64,000 nt of DNA from Flavobacteriales bacterium (GCA_016715895.1 JADJXH010000003.1:310001-374000), one strand, 5' to 3'; positions 8,569-18,170 are shown, numbered from the stretch's first letter. Notes: a model not told the origin generated them from the sequence alone. A program made the numbers and translations.

Positions 8569-8671
8569 TTGAGTGGCGAGTAATGAGTTACGAGTGGCGA
8601 GTGAATGCGCCCTTCGACAGGCTCAGGGTCACACGCATTCACTCGCCACTCGAGACTCGCCACTCATTACT
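8569..8671. repeat. Intergenic hairpin of gagtggcgagt words enclosing a CCCTTCGACAGGCTCAGGG repeat
   Basis: Arms 8591-8609 and 8634-8652 are exact 19-base inverted copies (cgagtggcgagtgaatgcg); flanking bases 8569-8590 and 8653-8671 are a second, imperfect layer of the same words. The loop holds CCCTTCGACAGGCTCAGGG (8610-8628), a sequence recalled from intergenic regions of many bacterial genomes. The hairpin lies between the DUF4199-like gene and the 3' end of rho, both on the minus strand, so it may end or process the rho transcript. Confidence 0.6.
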
Positions 8672-8679
8672 TCCCGGCG

Positions 8680-10497
8680 TTAGCCGTTCATCGACACGAG
8701 GAACTCCTCGTTGCTCTTGGTGCCCTCCATGCGGGTCTTGATGAACTCCATGGCCTCCACGGGGTTCATATCGGCCAGGTGCTTGCGCAGGATCCAGGTG
8801 CGTTGCAGCACGTCCTTGTGGTGCAGCAGGTCATCGCGGCGCGTGCCGCTGCTCTGGATGTCGATGGCCGGGAAGATGCGGCGGTTGCTGATCTTCCGGT
8901 CGAGCTGCAGTTCCATGTTGCCCGTGCCCTTGAACTCCTCGAAGATCACCTCGTCCATCTTGCTCCCGGTGTCCACCAGGGCGGTGGCGAGGATGGTGAG
9001 GCTGCCGCCGTTCTCGATCTTGCGCGCCGCGCCGAAGAAGCGCTTGGGCTTCTGCAGGGCGTTGGCGTCCACGCCCCCGGACAGGATCTTGCCGCTGGCG
9101 GGCTGCACGGTGTTGTATGCACGTGCCAGACGCGTGATGGAGTCCAGCAGGATCACCACGTCGTGGCCGCACTCGGTGAGGCACTTGGCCTTCTCGAGCA
9201 CCATGCTGGCCACCTGCACGTGCCGGCTGGCGGGTTCATCGAAGGTGCTGGCGATCACCTCGGCGTTCACGCTGCGCGCCATGTCGGTCACCTCCTCGGG
9301 CCGCTCATCCACCAGCAGCACGATGAGGTACACCTCGGGGTGGTTGGCGGCGATGGCGTTGGCCACGTCCTTCAGCAGGATGGTCTTGCCCGTCTTGGGC
9401 TGCGCCACGATGAGGCCGCGCTGACCCTTGCCGATGGGGGCGAACAGGTCCAGCACGCGCATGCTGAGGTTCGGGTTCTTGCCGGTGAGGTTGAACTTCT
9501 CGTCGGGAAAAAGAGGCGTGAGGAACTTGAACGGCACCCGGTCGCGCACCCATTCGGGGTCGCGGCCGTTGATGCGATCGATCTTCACCAGGGGGAAGAA
9601 CTTGTCCCCCTCGCGCGGCGGCCGCACGAAACCGCTGACGGTGTCGCCGAGCTTCAGCCCGGCCTGCTTGATCTGCTGCTGGCTCACGTACACATCGTCC
9701 GGTGAGGCCAGGTAGTTGTAGTCGCTGCTGCGCAGGAAGCCATAGCCCTCGGGCATGATCTCCAGCACGCCTTCGCATTCCACGAAGGCATCGAACGTGA
9801 ACTGCTCGCGCTGTTCATGCCGCGGCCGGTCCTGCCGCTGGTCCTGTGGCCGCTGACCCTGACCCTGGCCCTGGTCGCGGGGGCCGTCGCTACGGCCCTG
9901 TTCGTGGCGTGGTTGCTCGCCGCGGTCGCGCCGGTCGTCACGACGGTCCTCACGCCGGTCGCCGGTGGGTGGGGGGGCATCGCGGCGCTCATCGCGGGAT
10001 CGCTCACGCCGCTCGTCGCGCTCACCGCCGTCGCGCGGTGGCGTCACCTGGTCACCCCGTTCGCGCCGCTCACGCCGCTCGAAACGGTCGCGCCGGTCGT
10101 CGCGGCGGGGTTCACGGTCGTCGGCACGCACGGCCACCGGAGCGGGTGGTGGTGCCGCCTCCGGCTTGGCATCGGGTGTCGCGGGCTCTCCCTCAGCTCC
10201 TTCATCCTCTTCCTCCTCGTCGTCATCGTCATCGTCCTCGTCATCCTCGTCGCTGTCCTCCGCGGGTGTGGGCTCGGGATCGGGCGTGGGTGCCGGGTCC
10301 TCATCGGCCACGGCCTCCAGGGCAATGGCATCGGTGTCCTGGCGGGTCGAGGCTGGCGCCGCTCCGCCCCGGGCTTCGAGGATGCTGGCGATCAGGTCCT
10401 GCTTCTTCAGCGTGTCGGCCTTCTTGATGTTGAGCTGCTTGGCGATCTCCCGGAGCTCGGCGAGCTTCAGGCTCTCCAGGGCGTTCTTGTCTGCCAT
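8680..10497 (-). CDS. rho: Transcription termination factor Rho
   Basis: 605 residues, longer than the roughly 420 of E. coli Rho. Residues 1-45 are a Rho N-terminal helical domain (LKLAELREIAKQLNIKKADTLKKQDLIASIL). About 50-225 is an inserted, highly charged low-complexity region: first Asp/Glu-rich, then Arg/Asp/Gln-rich. An RNA-binding cold-shock-like domain follows (MPEGYGFLRSSDYNYLASPDDVYVS), then the hexameric ATPase with P-loop AQPKTGKTILL near residue 365 and the Walker B/Q-loop region VVILLDSITRLARAYN. It terminates untranslated transcripts. A complete Bacteroidota promoter lies about 130 bases upstream, leaving a long 5' leader that could serve autoregulation. Confidence 0.96.
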   Translation of the reverse strand: MADKNALESLKLAELREIAKQLNIKKADTLKKQDLIASILEARGGAAPASTRQDTDAIALEAVADEDPAPTPDPEPTPAEDSDEDDEDDDDDDEEEEDEGAEGEPATPDAKPEAAPPPAPVAVRADDREPRRDDRRDRFERRERRERGDQVTPPRDGGERDERRERSRDERRDAPPPTGDRREDRRDDRRDRGEQPRHEQGRSDGPRDQGQGQGQRPQDQRQDRPRHEQREQFTFDAFVECEGVLEIMPEGYGFLRSSDYNYLASPDDVYVSQQQIKQAGLKLGDTVSGFVRPPREGDKFFPLVKIDRINGRDPEWVRDRVPFKFLTPLFPDEKFNLTGKNPNLSMRVLDLFAPIGKGQRGLIVAQPKTGKTILLKDVANAIAANHPEVYLIVLLVDERPEEVTDMARSVNAEVIASTFDEPASRHVQVASMVLEKAKCLTECGHDVVILLDSITRLARAYNTVQPASGKILSGGVDANALQKPKRFFGAARKIENGGSLTILATALVDTGSKMDEVIFEEFKGTGNMELQLDRKISNRRIFPAIDIQSSGTRRDDLLHHKDVLQRTWILRKHLADMNPVEAMEFIKTRMEGTKSNEEFLVSMNG

Positions 10498-10627
10498 GGT
10501 CTGGGGCTATGGGGCGTTGGCGCGTGCTGCGCCTGGGCGGAGGACCCGGAGGGGTCTCGTGCGGTTCGAAAAGGACTTCGGGTGGGGCGCTGGCCACCTT
10601 GGGGGGGCCTGCGCGGTACGGTCGGCG

Positions 10628-10657
10628 CAAACGTAGATCATTCGGCGTGAACCACAA
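10628..10657 (-). promoter_or_regulatory. Consensus Bacteroidota promoter of rho (TTG-N19-TACGTTTG)
   Basis: On the minus strand TTG (complement of 10655-10657) is followed by exactly 19 bases and TACGTTTG (complement of 10628-10635), matching the known Bacteroidota consensus TTG-N19-TAnnTTTG in every fixed position. The start codon of rho is at 10497, so the 5' leader would be about 125 bases. The divergent DUF4293 gene has its own CATCTTTG word at 10670-10677. Confidence 0.75.
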
Positions 10658-10684
10658 GCGGCCCCGTACCATCTTTGCCGGCGC

Positions 10685-11158
10685 ATGATCCAACGCAAAC
10701 AGACCCTGTTCCTGGCCTTGGCGGCGGTGGTGGCCGGCCTGGCCAACCTGTTCCCGTTCGCCACCTACTCCGTGGCCGATGTGCAGGTGGTGTTCCGCTC
10801 CACGGGCCTGTTCCTGGGCGATGGCGCTCCCCTGGAGGAGGCCAGCCCCAAGGTGCCGTTCGCCGCCGTCCTCGGCCTGCTCGCCGTGCTTCCCCTGGTC
10901 ACCATCTTCCTGTACCGGGACCGCGCGCGCCAGGTGCGCTTCGTGCGCTTCACCTACCTGTTCGCCTTGGGCGCCCTGGCCTTCGGCGTCATCACCGACC
11001 GCTCGATCCAGGTCTACATGGCCGGTCGCGGCGAGGTGGAGGTGGCCTACGGTCCTGCTTTCGCCGCGCCGGTCCTGGTGTTGCTGCTGGCCTTTCTGGC
11101 CGAGCGGGGCATTCGCAAGGATGAGGCGCTGATCCGCAGCATGGACCGGATCCGGTGA
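10685..11158 (+). CDS. DUF4293 family membrane protein
   Basis: 157 residues, beginning MIQRKQTLFLALAAVVAG, the usual opening of DUF4293 proteins, which are restricted to Bacteroidota. About four membrane helices are visible: residues 7-27, 60-77, 92-112 and 127-145. Function is unknown. It is divergent from rho, an arrangement recalled for other Bacteroidota. A CATCTTTG word (10670-10677) lies 7 bases before the ATG, implying a near-leaderless mRNA. Confidence 0.8.
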   Translation: MIQRKQTLFLALAAVVAGLANLFPFATYSVADVQVVFRSTGLFLGDGAPLEEASPKVPFAAVLGLLAVLPLVTIFLYRDRARQVRFVRFTYLFALGALAFGVITDRSIQVYMAGRGEVEVAYGPAFAAPVLVLLLAFLAERGIRKDEALIRSMDRIR

Positions 11159-11174
11159 GCGGATGCCCGGATGT

Positions 11175-11720
11175 TCATTCCGGACCCGCCACTGCCCCTC
11201 GCTTCCCCAGCTCCACCACCTCCAGGTCCTTCATCCGCCCGTCCGCGAGGGTGAACCGCAGCACGGTGCGCACCTGATGCCAGCCATGCCGTCCGCACGC
11301 GCCGGGGTTCATCGTGAGCACGTTCAATGCCGCGTCGAACTGCACCAGGCAGATGTGCGAATGCCCGCAGACGAAGAGGTCCGGAGGGTCGGCCCGCAGG
11401 GCCGCAAGCACGCTCTTGGTGTACCGGGGAGGGCGCCCACCGATGTGGGTGATCCATACGCGCACGCCGTGGAGCTCGAACCGCAGGTCGGTGGGGAAGG
11501 CCCGTCGCGCGGAGGCATCATCGATATTGCCGACGATGGCGCGCAGGCGCTTTCCGGGGAACCAGCGTTGAAGCGCATCGGTGACCTCCAGGCTGCCGAT
11601 GTCGCCGGCATGCCAGATCTCGTCGCACCCGGCAAAATGGTCACGCAGGCGCGGATCGAGCCAGCCGTGCGTATCGGAAAGCAGGCCGATGCGCGCCTCA
11701 TTCGCCCTACCGGTGGACAT
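11175..11720 (-). CDS. Metallophosphoesterase, YfcE/MJ0936-type phosphodiesterase
   Basis: 181 residues. Calcineurin-like metal motifs are in order: LLSDTHGWLD (DxH), WHAGDIGS (GDxx), VGNIDD (GNxD-type), WITHIGG and CGHSHICLV (GHTH-type). The length fits YfcE-type Mn2+-dependent phosphodiesterases. The physiological substrate is unknown. The start at 11720 places the first metal motif about 14 residues in; a longer ORF to 11852 would run into the truA leader. A TTCCTTCG word on the minus strand (complement of 11726-11733) is 5 bases upstream, the same word and spacing as at nth. Confidence 0.85.
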   Translation of the reverse strand: MSTGRANEARIGLLSDTHGWLDPRLRDHFAGCDEIWHAGDIGSLEVTDALQRWFPGKRLRAIVGNIDDASARRAFPTDLRFELHGVRVWITHIGGRPPRYTKSVLAALRADPPDLFVCGHSHICLVQFDAALNVLTMNPGACGRHGWHQVRTVLRFTLADGRMKDLEVVELGKRGAVAGPE

Positions 11721-11765
11721 GCCGGCGAAGGAACGGAGCGGGACGGACACCAGCGGTGGCGGCGC

Positions 11766-11773
11766 TAGCTTTG
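11766..11773 (+). promoter_or_regulatory. Bacteroidota -7 promoter word (TAGCTTTG) for truA
   Basis: A perfect TAnnTTTG word lies about 70-80 bases upstream of truA and is the only such word between the divergent phosphoesterase start and truA. No TTG is seen 19 bases upstream. Confidence 0.45.
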
Positions 11774-11850
11774 CGGCCCGTTGCCCGACAAGGGTGTGCA
11801 CGACAGGGCCCTTGGGCGCGACCGCGCAGGGCCCGAGACCGATGGAGATC

Positions 11851-12606
11851 ATGCCCCGCTACTTCCTGGAGATCGCCTTTCTGGGCACGGCCTACCGGGG
11901 ATGGCAGCTGCAGCCCGACCGCCCCAGCGTACAGGCCGAGGTGGAGCGCGCCATGCGCTTCGCGCTGCACCGCGAACGGGTGAGCGTGGTGGGTTGCGGG
12001 CGCACGGACACCGGGGTGCACGCGTCGCAGTTCTTCCTGCACTTCGACCATGGGGGAGAGGCCTTTCTGGACGACCGGTTCGTGTACAGCCTGAACAGCC
12101 TGCTGCCGGATGACATCGGGGTGAAGCGGTTGATCGCGGTGCCGGACGATGCGCATGCGCGCTTCAGCGCCACCGAACGCGGCTACCGCTACCGGATCCA
12201 CCGGCGCAAGGACCCGTTCCTCGAGGGACGAAGCCATCTGTTGAGACCGGCGCTGGATGTCGGGGCCATGAACGAGGCCTGCGCTGCGCTCGTGGGCACG
12301 CAGGACTTCAGCAGCTTCTGCAAGGCCGGGAGTGATGCCCGCACGATGATCTGCGACGTGCGGCTGGCGCGATGGACCGAGCATGCGAACGGGTATGACT
12401 TCGAGATCAGGGCCGACCGCTACCTGCGCAACATGGTGCGCGCCATCGTGGGCACCTGCCTGCCGATCGGTCGCGGCCATCGCCCACCGGCGCACATGAA
12501 GGAGGTGCTGGCAGTGCGCGACCGTGGTGCGGCCGGCAGGTCAGCCCCGGCCCGTGGGCTCTACCTGGAACGTGTGACCTACCCCTTCATCCCGGTCACC
12601 GCATGA
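11851..12606 (+). CDS. truA: tRNA pseudouridine(38-40) synthase TruA
   Basis: 251 residues. The protein opens RYFLEIAFLGTAYRGWQLQP, as TruA does, and has the catalytic motif GRTDTGVHA near residue 52 with the essential Asp. A later FSSFCKAGSDARTMICDV block and YLRNMVRAIVGT near the C-terminus are also TruA hallmarks. It isomerises uridines 38-40 of the anticodon stem-loop. ATG at 11842 (three codons longer) is equally possible. Its stop codon overlaps the ABC transporter start by 4 bases (ATGA), so the two genes are probably co-translated. Confidence 0.93.
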   Translation: MPRYFLEIAFLGTAYRGWQLQPDRPSVQAEVERAMRFALHRERVSVVGCGRTDTGVHASQFFLHFDHGGEAFLDDRFVYSLNSLLPDDIGVKRLIAVPDDAHARFSATERGYRYRIHRRKDPFLEGRSHLLRPALDVGAMNEACAALVGTQDFSSFCKAGSDARTMICDVRLARWTEHANGYDFEIRADRYLRNMVRAIVGTCLPIGRGHRPPAHMKEVLAVRDRGAAGRSAPARGLYLERVTYPFIPVTA

Positions 12607-14363
12607 GCGCTCAGCCCAAGGCCTTCGACCGTCGCCTCTTCGCGCGCGTGATGGCGTTCGTGCGTCCGCACCGGGCCCTGTTCTGGTCCACCTTCGCCCT
12701 CACGGTGCTCCTCAGCGCCATCGGCGTGGTGCGCCCTCTGTTGATGGGCGACATGATCGACGGGTACGCGCTCACCGGCGACGGGGCCGGTCTTCTTCGC
12801 ATGACCCTCATCGTCCTTGGGCTCCTGGTGCTGGAGACGCTCCTGAGCTTCCAGCAGACCTTCTGGACCAGCTGGCTGGGGCAGGCCGTGAGCTTTCAGC
12901 TCCGCACACGCCTGTTCGACCATGTGCTCGGCTTCAAGCTCCGCTTCTTCGATCGCACACCGATCGGCACCATGGTCACCCGGGTCATCAGCGACATCGA
13001 GACCATCGAGGACATCTTCTCGCAGGGCCTGCTCTCCATCCTGGGCGACCTGCTGAAGCTCGTGGTGGTGGTGGTGGTCATGTTCGCGGTGAACTGGAAA
13101 CTGGCCCTGCTGAGCATGGCCCCGGTGCCCCTGCTGCTCTGGGGGACGAACATCTTCAAGAACAGCATCCAGCGCAGCTTCGAGGATGTGCGGACCTATG
13201 TGGCCCGGTTGAACGCCTTCGTGCAGGAGCACATCCAGGGCATGTCCATCGTGCAGGCGTTCGGCCGCGAGGCACAGGAGCTGCGCAAGTTCAAGGCGAT
13301 CAACCGCGAGCACCGGTCGGCGCACATCCGGTCGGTGCTGGCCTATTCCATCTTCTTTCCCTTCGTGGAGATCCTGTCGGCGCTATCCCTGGCCTTCCTG
13401 GTGTGGTGGGGGGTGAAGGACGCCCTCGCCGGCAGCGCCACCTTCGGTGACATCGTCGCCTACATCCTGTTCATCAACATGCTGTACCGGCCCATCCGGC
13501 AGCTCGCCGATCGCTTCAATGTGCTGCAGATGGGCATGGTGGGAAGCGAGCGCGTGTTCAAGCTGCTCGACACCGAGGCCGCCATCACCGACAGCGGGCG
13601 GCTGGAGACCTCGGCGGTGCGGGGTCACATCCAGGTGAAGGACCTCTGGTTCGCCTACGGGGAGCCGAAGGACGGCGAGGGGACGCCGTGGGTGCTGAAG
13701 GGCATCGACCTGGACATCCCGGCCGGCACCACCGTGGCGCTCGTGGGGGCCACCGGATCGGGCAAGAGCTCGATGATCAACGTGCTGAGCCGGGCCTATG
13801 AGCACCAACGCGGGCAGGTCCTGCTGGACGGTGCTCCGGTGGAGGCCTACCGGCTCGCCGCGCTGCGGCGCTGCATCTCCGTCGTGCTCCAGGACGTCTT
13901 CCTGTTCAGCGGCACGGTGCACGACAACATCACGCTGCACGACCCGTCGATCACACGGGCACAGGTGGTGGCCGCCGCGCAGGAGGTGGGTGCCGACGCC
14001 TTCATCCAACGCCTGCCCAACGGGTACGACACCGATGTCCGCGAGCGGGGCGGCATCCTGTCCACCGGTCAGCGCCAGCTGCTCGCCTTCATCCGGGCCA
14101 TGGTGCACCGGCCTGCGGTGCTGGTGCTCGACGAGGCCACCAGCTCGGTGGACAGCGCCAGTGAGCAGCTCATCCAGGAGGCCACCGAGCGCATCACCAA
14201 GGGGCGAACCAGCATCGTCATCGCGCATCGCCTCAGCACCGTGCAGAGCGCCGACCGGATCGTGGTGCTGGACAAGGGGCGGATCATTGAGCAGGGCACC
14301 CATCAGGAACTTCTCGCCCTCAACGGGGCGTATCGCCGGCTCTACGACCTGCAGTTCCGGTAG
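12603..14363 (+). CDS. ABC exporter with fused permease and ATPase, MsbA/multidrug type
   Basis: 586 residues. The N-terminal half is a six-helix ABC_membrane domain (about residues 20-320); the C-terminal half is the ATPase, with Walker A GATGSGKSS near residue 383, the Q-loop VVLQDVFLFSG, a signature LSTGQRQ near 485 (Ser-Thr-Gly instead of LSGGQ), Walker B VLVLDEATSSVDS near 507 and H-loop IAHRLST. It works as a homodimer or as one half of a heterodimer; the substrate (lipid, drug or peptide) is not evident. The slightly altered signature would fit one subunit of an asymmetric heterodimer, but no partner is adjacent. Confidence 0.9.
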   Translation: MSAQPKAFDRRLFARVMAFVRPHRALFWSTFALTVLLSAIGVVRPLLMGDMIDGYALTGDGAGLLRMTLIVLGLLVLETLLSFQQTFWTSWLGQAVSFQLRTRLFDHVLGFKLRFFDRTPIGTMVTRVISDIETIEDIFSQGLLSILGDLLKLVVVVVVMFAVNWKLALLSMAPVPLLLWGTNIFKNSIQRSFEDVRTYVARLNAFVQEHIQGMSIVQAFGREAQELRKFKAINREHRSAHIRSVLAYSIFFPFVEILSALSLAFLVWWGVKDALAGSATFGDIVAYILFINMLYRPIRQLADRFNVLQMGMVGSERVFKLLDTEAAITDSGRLETSAVRGHIQVKDLWFAYGEPKDGEGTPWVLKGIDLDIPAGTTVALVGATGSGKSSMINVLSRAYEHQRGQVLLDGAPVEAYRLAALRRCISVVLQDVFLFSGTVHDNITLHDPSITRAQVVAAAQEVGADAFIQRLPNGYDTDVRERGGILSTGQRQLLAFIRAMVHRPAVLVLDEATSSVDSASEQLIQEATERITKGRTSIVIAHRLSTVQSADRIVVLDKGRIIEQGTHQELLALNGAYRRLYDLQFR

Positions 14364-14438
14364 CTGTGCGTATTTTTTCGACGTACGGCAACGGTGGATC
14401 CGTTGGCCGCGTCTTTTGGTCAACCCCAACCCAGGTCC

Positions 14439-17400
14439 ATGTTCAGCTCCTCGTACCGCCGGATCGTGCGCCTCTCGCTCTCGGTTCTCCTTGTGCTCCT
14501 CCTCGGCCGTCACACCTGCACGGCGCAGGGCATCGTGCCCACGATGGGCACCGAGTTCTGGTTGGGGTTCATGAAGAATTATCAGGGCAATCCGGTGCAG
14601 AGCCTCGACATCTTCATTTCATCGCCGACGAACACCTCGGGGCTGGTGGAGATGCCGCTGATGGGGTTCAGCCAGCCCTTCACCGTCACGGCGAACGTCA
14701 CCACCACCGTCACGATCCCGCTGGCCCAGGGCATGCATCAGGCGAGCGAGGTGGTGGAGAACAGGTCCGTGCTCGTGCGCACCCAGGACACCGTGGCGGT
14801 CTTCGCCATCAACTTCGAGCAGTTCACCGCGGACGGCGCCGTGATCTATCCGGTGCAGTCCCTGGGCAGCGATTACCGGATCATGGCTTATCCGGGTCTC
14901 AGCGGCCTGCCCGACCTCGCCTCGGAGTTCCTCATTGTGGCGCGGCAGGACGACACGGAGGTGGAGATCATCCCCACGGCCACCACCTTTGGGGGGCAGC
15001 CGGCGGGGGTTCCCTTTACGGTGATGCTCGATTCGGGCCAGACCTACCAGGTGATCGCCGCCAACGAGCTTGGTGACTTCACCGGCACGGTGGTGCGGGG
15101 CACACAGGCCAGTGGCGAGTGCAGGACGTTCGCGGTGTTCTCCGGTTCGGTCTGCACCAACATCCCCGACGGCTGTTTCGCCTGTGATCACGTGGTGGAG
15201 CAGAACCTGCCCCGCCGGGCCTGGGGCACGCGCTACTACTCGGTACCCTTCAGCACCACCACGCAATACACCTACAGGGTGCTGGCCGACCTGGACGGCA
15301 CACAGGTCACGGTGAACGGCGGGCCACCGATCAACCTCAACGCCGGGCAGTTCGTGGAGCTGAACAGCTTCGGCGACGCGGCCTGCTTCGAGGGCAACCA
15401 GCCATTCGTGGTGGCCCAGTTCATGGAGGGCATCACCTGCGGGTCCAACGGCGACCCGGCCATGCTGCTGCTGAACGCCGAGGAGCAGCGCATCGACCGC
15501 ATCACGTTCGCCACGGTGGTCTCCACGGTGATCACGAACCACTATGTCAACATCATCGTGCAGCAACCCAATGTGGACGATGTGGTGCTGGACGGTGTTC
15601 CGGTGCCGTCGTCTGCGTTCACGCCCTACCCGGCCTGCACCACGGTGGCCCACGCCTCACTGCCGCTTCCGGTGGGCAGCCACACCCTGGAGTGTGTGGG
15701 CGGTCTCACGGCGTACGTGTATGGCATGGGCAGCGCCGAGAGCTACGCTTACTCCGTCGGCTCCTTCACGCCGGAGCCCATCCTTCCGCTGGACACCGTG
15801 CTGTGCCTGGCGGACACGAACACCACCATCACGCTCTCGATCCCCGAGCCGCTGAACGATCCCTACTGGACCACCCAGAGCGACCCGAACACGGTCCTGT
15901 TCCAAGGGGCCAGCTTCACCTTCACCCCGACGGCGTCCGACGTGTACATCGTGACGGGCACCTCGGGGATCAGCGGCTGCGAGAAGCAGTTCTTCTTCAG
16001 CATCGAACTGGCGATCCCGCCGGTGATCCAGGCCCTGGCGAGCGGTGACAGCACCGGGGTGGAGGCCTGCCTGCTGCAGCCGGTCCAACTGGGCGTGGCC
16101 GTCAGCCCGCCCGGGACCTACAGCTACACTTGGAGCCCGGGTGCCGACCTCAACGACCCGTCCATCTCCTCGCCGGTGGCGAGCCCGGCGCACACCACCT
16201 GGTACACGGTGGTGGTGAGCACACTGAACGGCTGTGCGGTGACGACCGACAGCGTGCAGGTGACCGTGGTGAACGGGGACGTGTTCTCGGTGACCACCAC
16301 GGCGGTCCCCCCCTTGATCTGCACCGGCGAGCAGAGCCAGCTGGGGCTCAGCGCCCAGCAGGTGATCCAGGGGCTCGACGTGCTGGATGTGGCGCCGTCG
16401 TCCCTGTGGAACGGCATTCTGAACGGCAGCATCAGCAACGCCTGCGGATCCGTGGCCGGCAATGCGCTCTACTTCGATGGACCAGGACAGCGCAGCGCCA
16501 CGGCGGGACCGGTCGACGTGTCCACAGGGGGGACGGTCCGGTTCGCGATCAAGATCGCCACGGGTACAGCGCCCTGCGAGGATGCCGATCCCGGGGAACA
16601 TGTGGTGCTGGAGTACAGCACGAACGGGGGAGGGGCGTGGACGATCATGGACACCTACTACGAGTATGCGCACCCCACCTTCAGCGTGATCCAGGTGAAC
16701 ATCCCGGCACCGGCACAGACCGTGAGCACGTTGTTCCGCTGGCGGCAGCTGGCCAATGGGGGAACGGGCGAGGACAATTGGAGCCTGGATGATGTGGCGA
16801 TCACCACCAACACGGTGGGGGGCTTGTCCTTTACCTGGACACCCGCCGCCACGCTCAATGATCCGTCCATCGCCGATCCGCTCGCGACACCGCCCACGGA
16901 CCAGTGGTACACCGTGGACGTGTTCGATGCGCAGTTCGGCTGCACCTACACCGATTCGGTCTTCGTGCAGGTGGGTCAGTCCTTCGACCTGTTGCTGGTG
17001 GACGACACCACGATCTGCAGCGGCGGCTCGGTGGTGCTGAACGCGCAACCCACCTCGGGCACGGGCCACTCCTGGTCCTGGTCACCCGGTACGGGCCTCA
17101 ACGCCACCTTCCTGCAGGCCCCCACGGCATCGCCCACGGCCACCACCACCTACTTCGTGACGGTGACGAACGCCGAAGGCTGTGTGCGCACCGATAGCGT
17201 CACCGTTCAGGTGGACGTGCCGCTGGTGGTGCTTGCCTTGAACGGCACCGATCCCATCTGCAGCGGCAGCAGCACCCAGCTCACGGCCGTGGTGAGCGGC
17301 GGGCAGGGCGGGTACAGCTACCTGTGGTCGCCTCCGGTGGACCTGAACGACCCCGGGGCGCAGGCACCCCTGGCCAGCCCCGGCAGCACCACGGTCTATA

Positions 17401-18164
17401 CGGTGACGGTCACCGATACGCTCTGCGCCACAAGTGCCTCAGCCTCGGTGACGGTGAACGTGATCCCGGGTGTGGAGGTGGACCTCGGCCCCGATCAGGT
17501 GCTGTGCCCGGGTGCCGGCACGGTGCTGTCCACCGGCCTGGCCGGGCCCGACCATGTCTGGAGCACGGGCGCCACCACCTCGGGCATCACCGTGGATCAG
17601 CCCGGGACCTATTGGGTGGAGGTCAGCCTCGGCCAGTGTGGCGGAACGGACACGGTGGTCGTCTCACCCGCTCCCGATCCGGGTCCGCTCGACTTCGAGG
17701 CCGTGGCCTGCCCCGGCGACAGCGTGCTGCTGATCATCCCCTACGAGGGCGTGTCCTACACCTGGTCGGGCGGGGCCACCACAAGGGCCATCGTGGTGGG
17801 TGCGCAGGGCAGCTATGGCTTCAGCGTCACGGACGCCTTCGGCTGCACGTATTCGGGCATCGCGGCCGTGATCCCCGATCCGCTCGGGACGGACATCGTG
17901 GTGCCCAACGTCTTCAGTCCGAACGGGGATGGCAACAACGATCGCTTCGAGCCCATGGCCAACGGGAGCCAGGACGTGGAGGTCTCCATCTATGACCGCT
18001 GGGGGACCGAGGTGTTCCGTTCCACCAGCCTCGCCGTCACCTGGGATGGCAACAACCCGGACCGCAAGGCGAGCGAAGGCACGTACTTCTACGTGATCCG
18101 CTACACACCGTCATGCGATGACACCTTGCGCGAACTGCGCGGGCATGTCACCGTACTGCGCTGA
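14439..18164 (+). CDS. Secreted T9SS type-B protein with IgGFc-binding-like N-terminal domain and PKD-like repeats
   Basis: 1241 residues. A signal peptide (hydrophobic LSLSVLLVLLLG, cleavage near TAQG) opens the protein. The segment from about 35 to 400 (GTEFWLGFMKNY..., then VYFTVTA-like strands) resembles the IgGFc-binding N-terminal family common in Bacteroidota adhesins. At least four Ig/PKD-like repeats follow, recognisable by YxWSPxxxLNDP...SPxxxTTYTVxVT. The C-terminus carries VPNVFSPNGDGNNDRF and IYDRWGTEVF, the gliding-motility-associated type-B sorting domain, so export across the outer membrane by the type IX system is expected. The likely role is surface adhesion or extracellular matrix. 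ATG at 14439 directly precedes the signal peptide. Confidence 0.88.
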   Translation: MFSSSYRRIVRLSLSVLLVLLLGRHTCTAQGIVPTMGTEFWLGFMKNYQGNPVQSLDIFISSPTNTSGLVEMPLMGFSQPFTVTANVTTTVTIPLAQGMHQASEVVENRSVLVRTQDTVAVFAINFEQFTADGAVIYPVQSLGSDYRIMAYPGLSGLPDLASEFLIVARQDDTEVEIIPTATTFGGQPAGVPFTVMLDSGQTYQVIAANELGDFTGTVVRGTQASGECRTFAVFSGSVCTNIPDGCFACDHVVEQNLPRRAWGTRYYSVPFSTTTQYTYRVLADLDGTQVTVNGGPPINLNAGQFVELNSFGDAACFEGNQPFVVAQFMEGITCGSNGDPAMLLLNAEEQRIDRITFATVVSTVITNHYVNIIVQQPNVDDVVLDGVPVPSSAFTPYPACTTVAHASLPLPVGSHTLECVGGLTAYVYGMGSAESYAYSVGSFTPEPILPLDTVLCLADTNTTITLSIPEPLNDPYWTTQSDPNTVLFQGASFTFTPTASDVYIVTGTSGISGCEKQFFFSIELAIPPVIQALASGDSTGVEACLLQPVQLGVAVSPPGTYSYTWSPGADLNDPSISSPVASPAHTTWYTVVVSTLNGCAVTTDSVQVTVVNGDVFSVTTTAVPPLICTGEQSQLGLSAQQVIQGLDVLDVAPSSLWNGILNGSISNACGSVAGNALYFDGPGQRSATAGPVDVSTGGTVRFAIKIATGTAPCEDADPGEHVVLEYSTNGGGAWTIMDTYYEYAHPTFSVIQVNIPAPAQTVSTLFRWRQLANGGTGEDNWSLDDVAITTNTVGGLSFTWTPAATLNDPSIADPLATPPTDQWYTVDVFDAQFGCTYTDSVFVQVGQSFDLLLVDDTTICSGGSVVLNAQPTSGTGHSWSWSPGTGLNATFLQAPTASPTATTTYFVTVTNAEGCVRTDSVTVQVDVPLVVLALNGTDPICSGSSTQLTAVVSGGQGGYSYLWSPPVDLNDPGAQAPLASPGSTTVYTVTVTDTLCATSASASVTVNVIPGVEVDLGPDQVLCPGAGTVLSTGLAGPDHVWSTGATTSGITVDQPGTYWVEVSLGQCGGTDTVVVSPAPDPGPLDFEAVACPGDSVLLIIPYEGVSYTWSGGATTRAIVVGAQGSYGFSVTDAFGCTYSGIAAVIPDPLGTDIVVPNVFSPNGDGNNDRFEPMANGSQDVEVSIYDRWGTEVFRSTSLAVTWDGNNPDRKASEGTYFYVIRYTPSCDDTLRELRGHVTVLR

Positions 18165-18170
18165 ACGGGC

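Noticed and set aside
11167..11187. CCGGA/TCCGG stem between convergent DUF4293 and phosphoesterase genes as a terminator
   Set aside because: Stem of only 5 bp with a 7-base loop and no T-rich tail on either strand.
14364..14400. TTTTTT run after the ABC exporter gene as an intrinsic terminator
   Set aside because: No stable stem precedes the T run.
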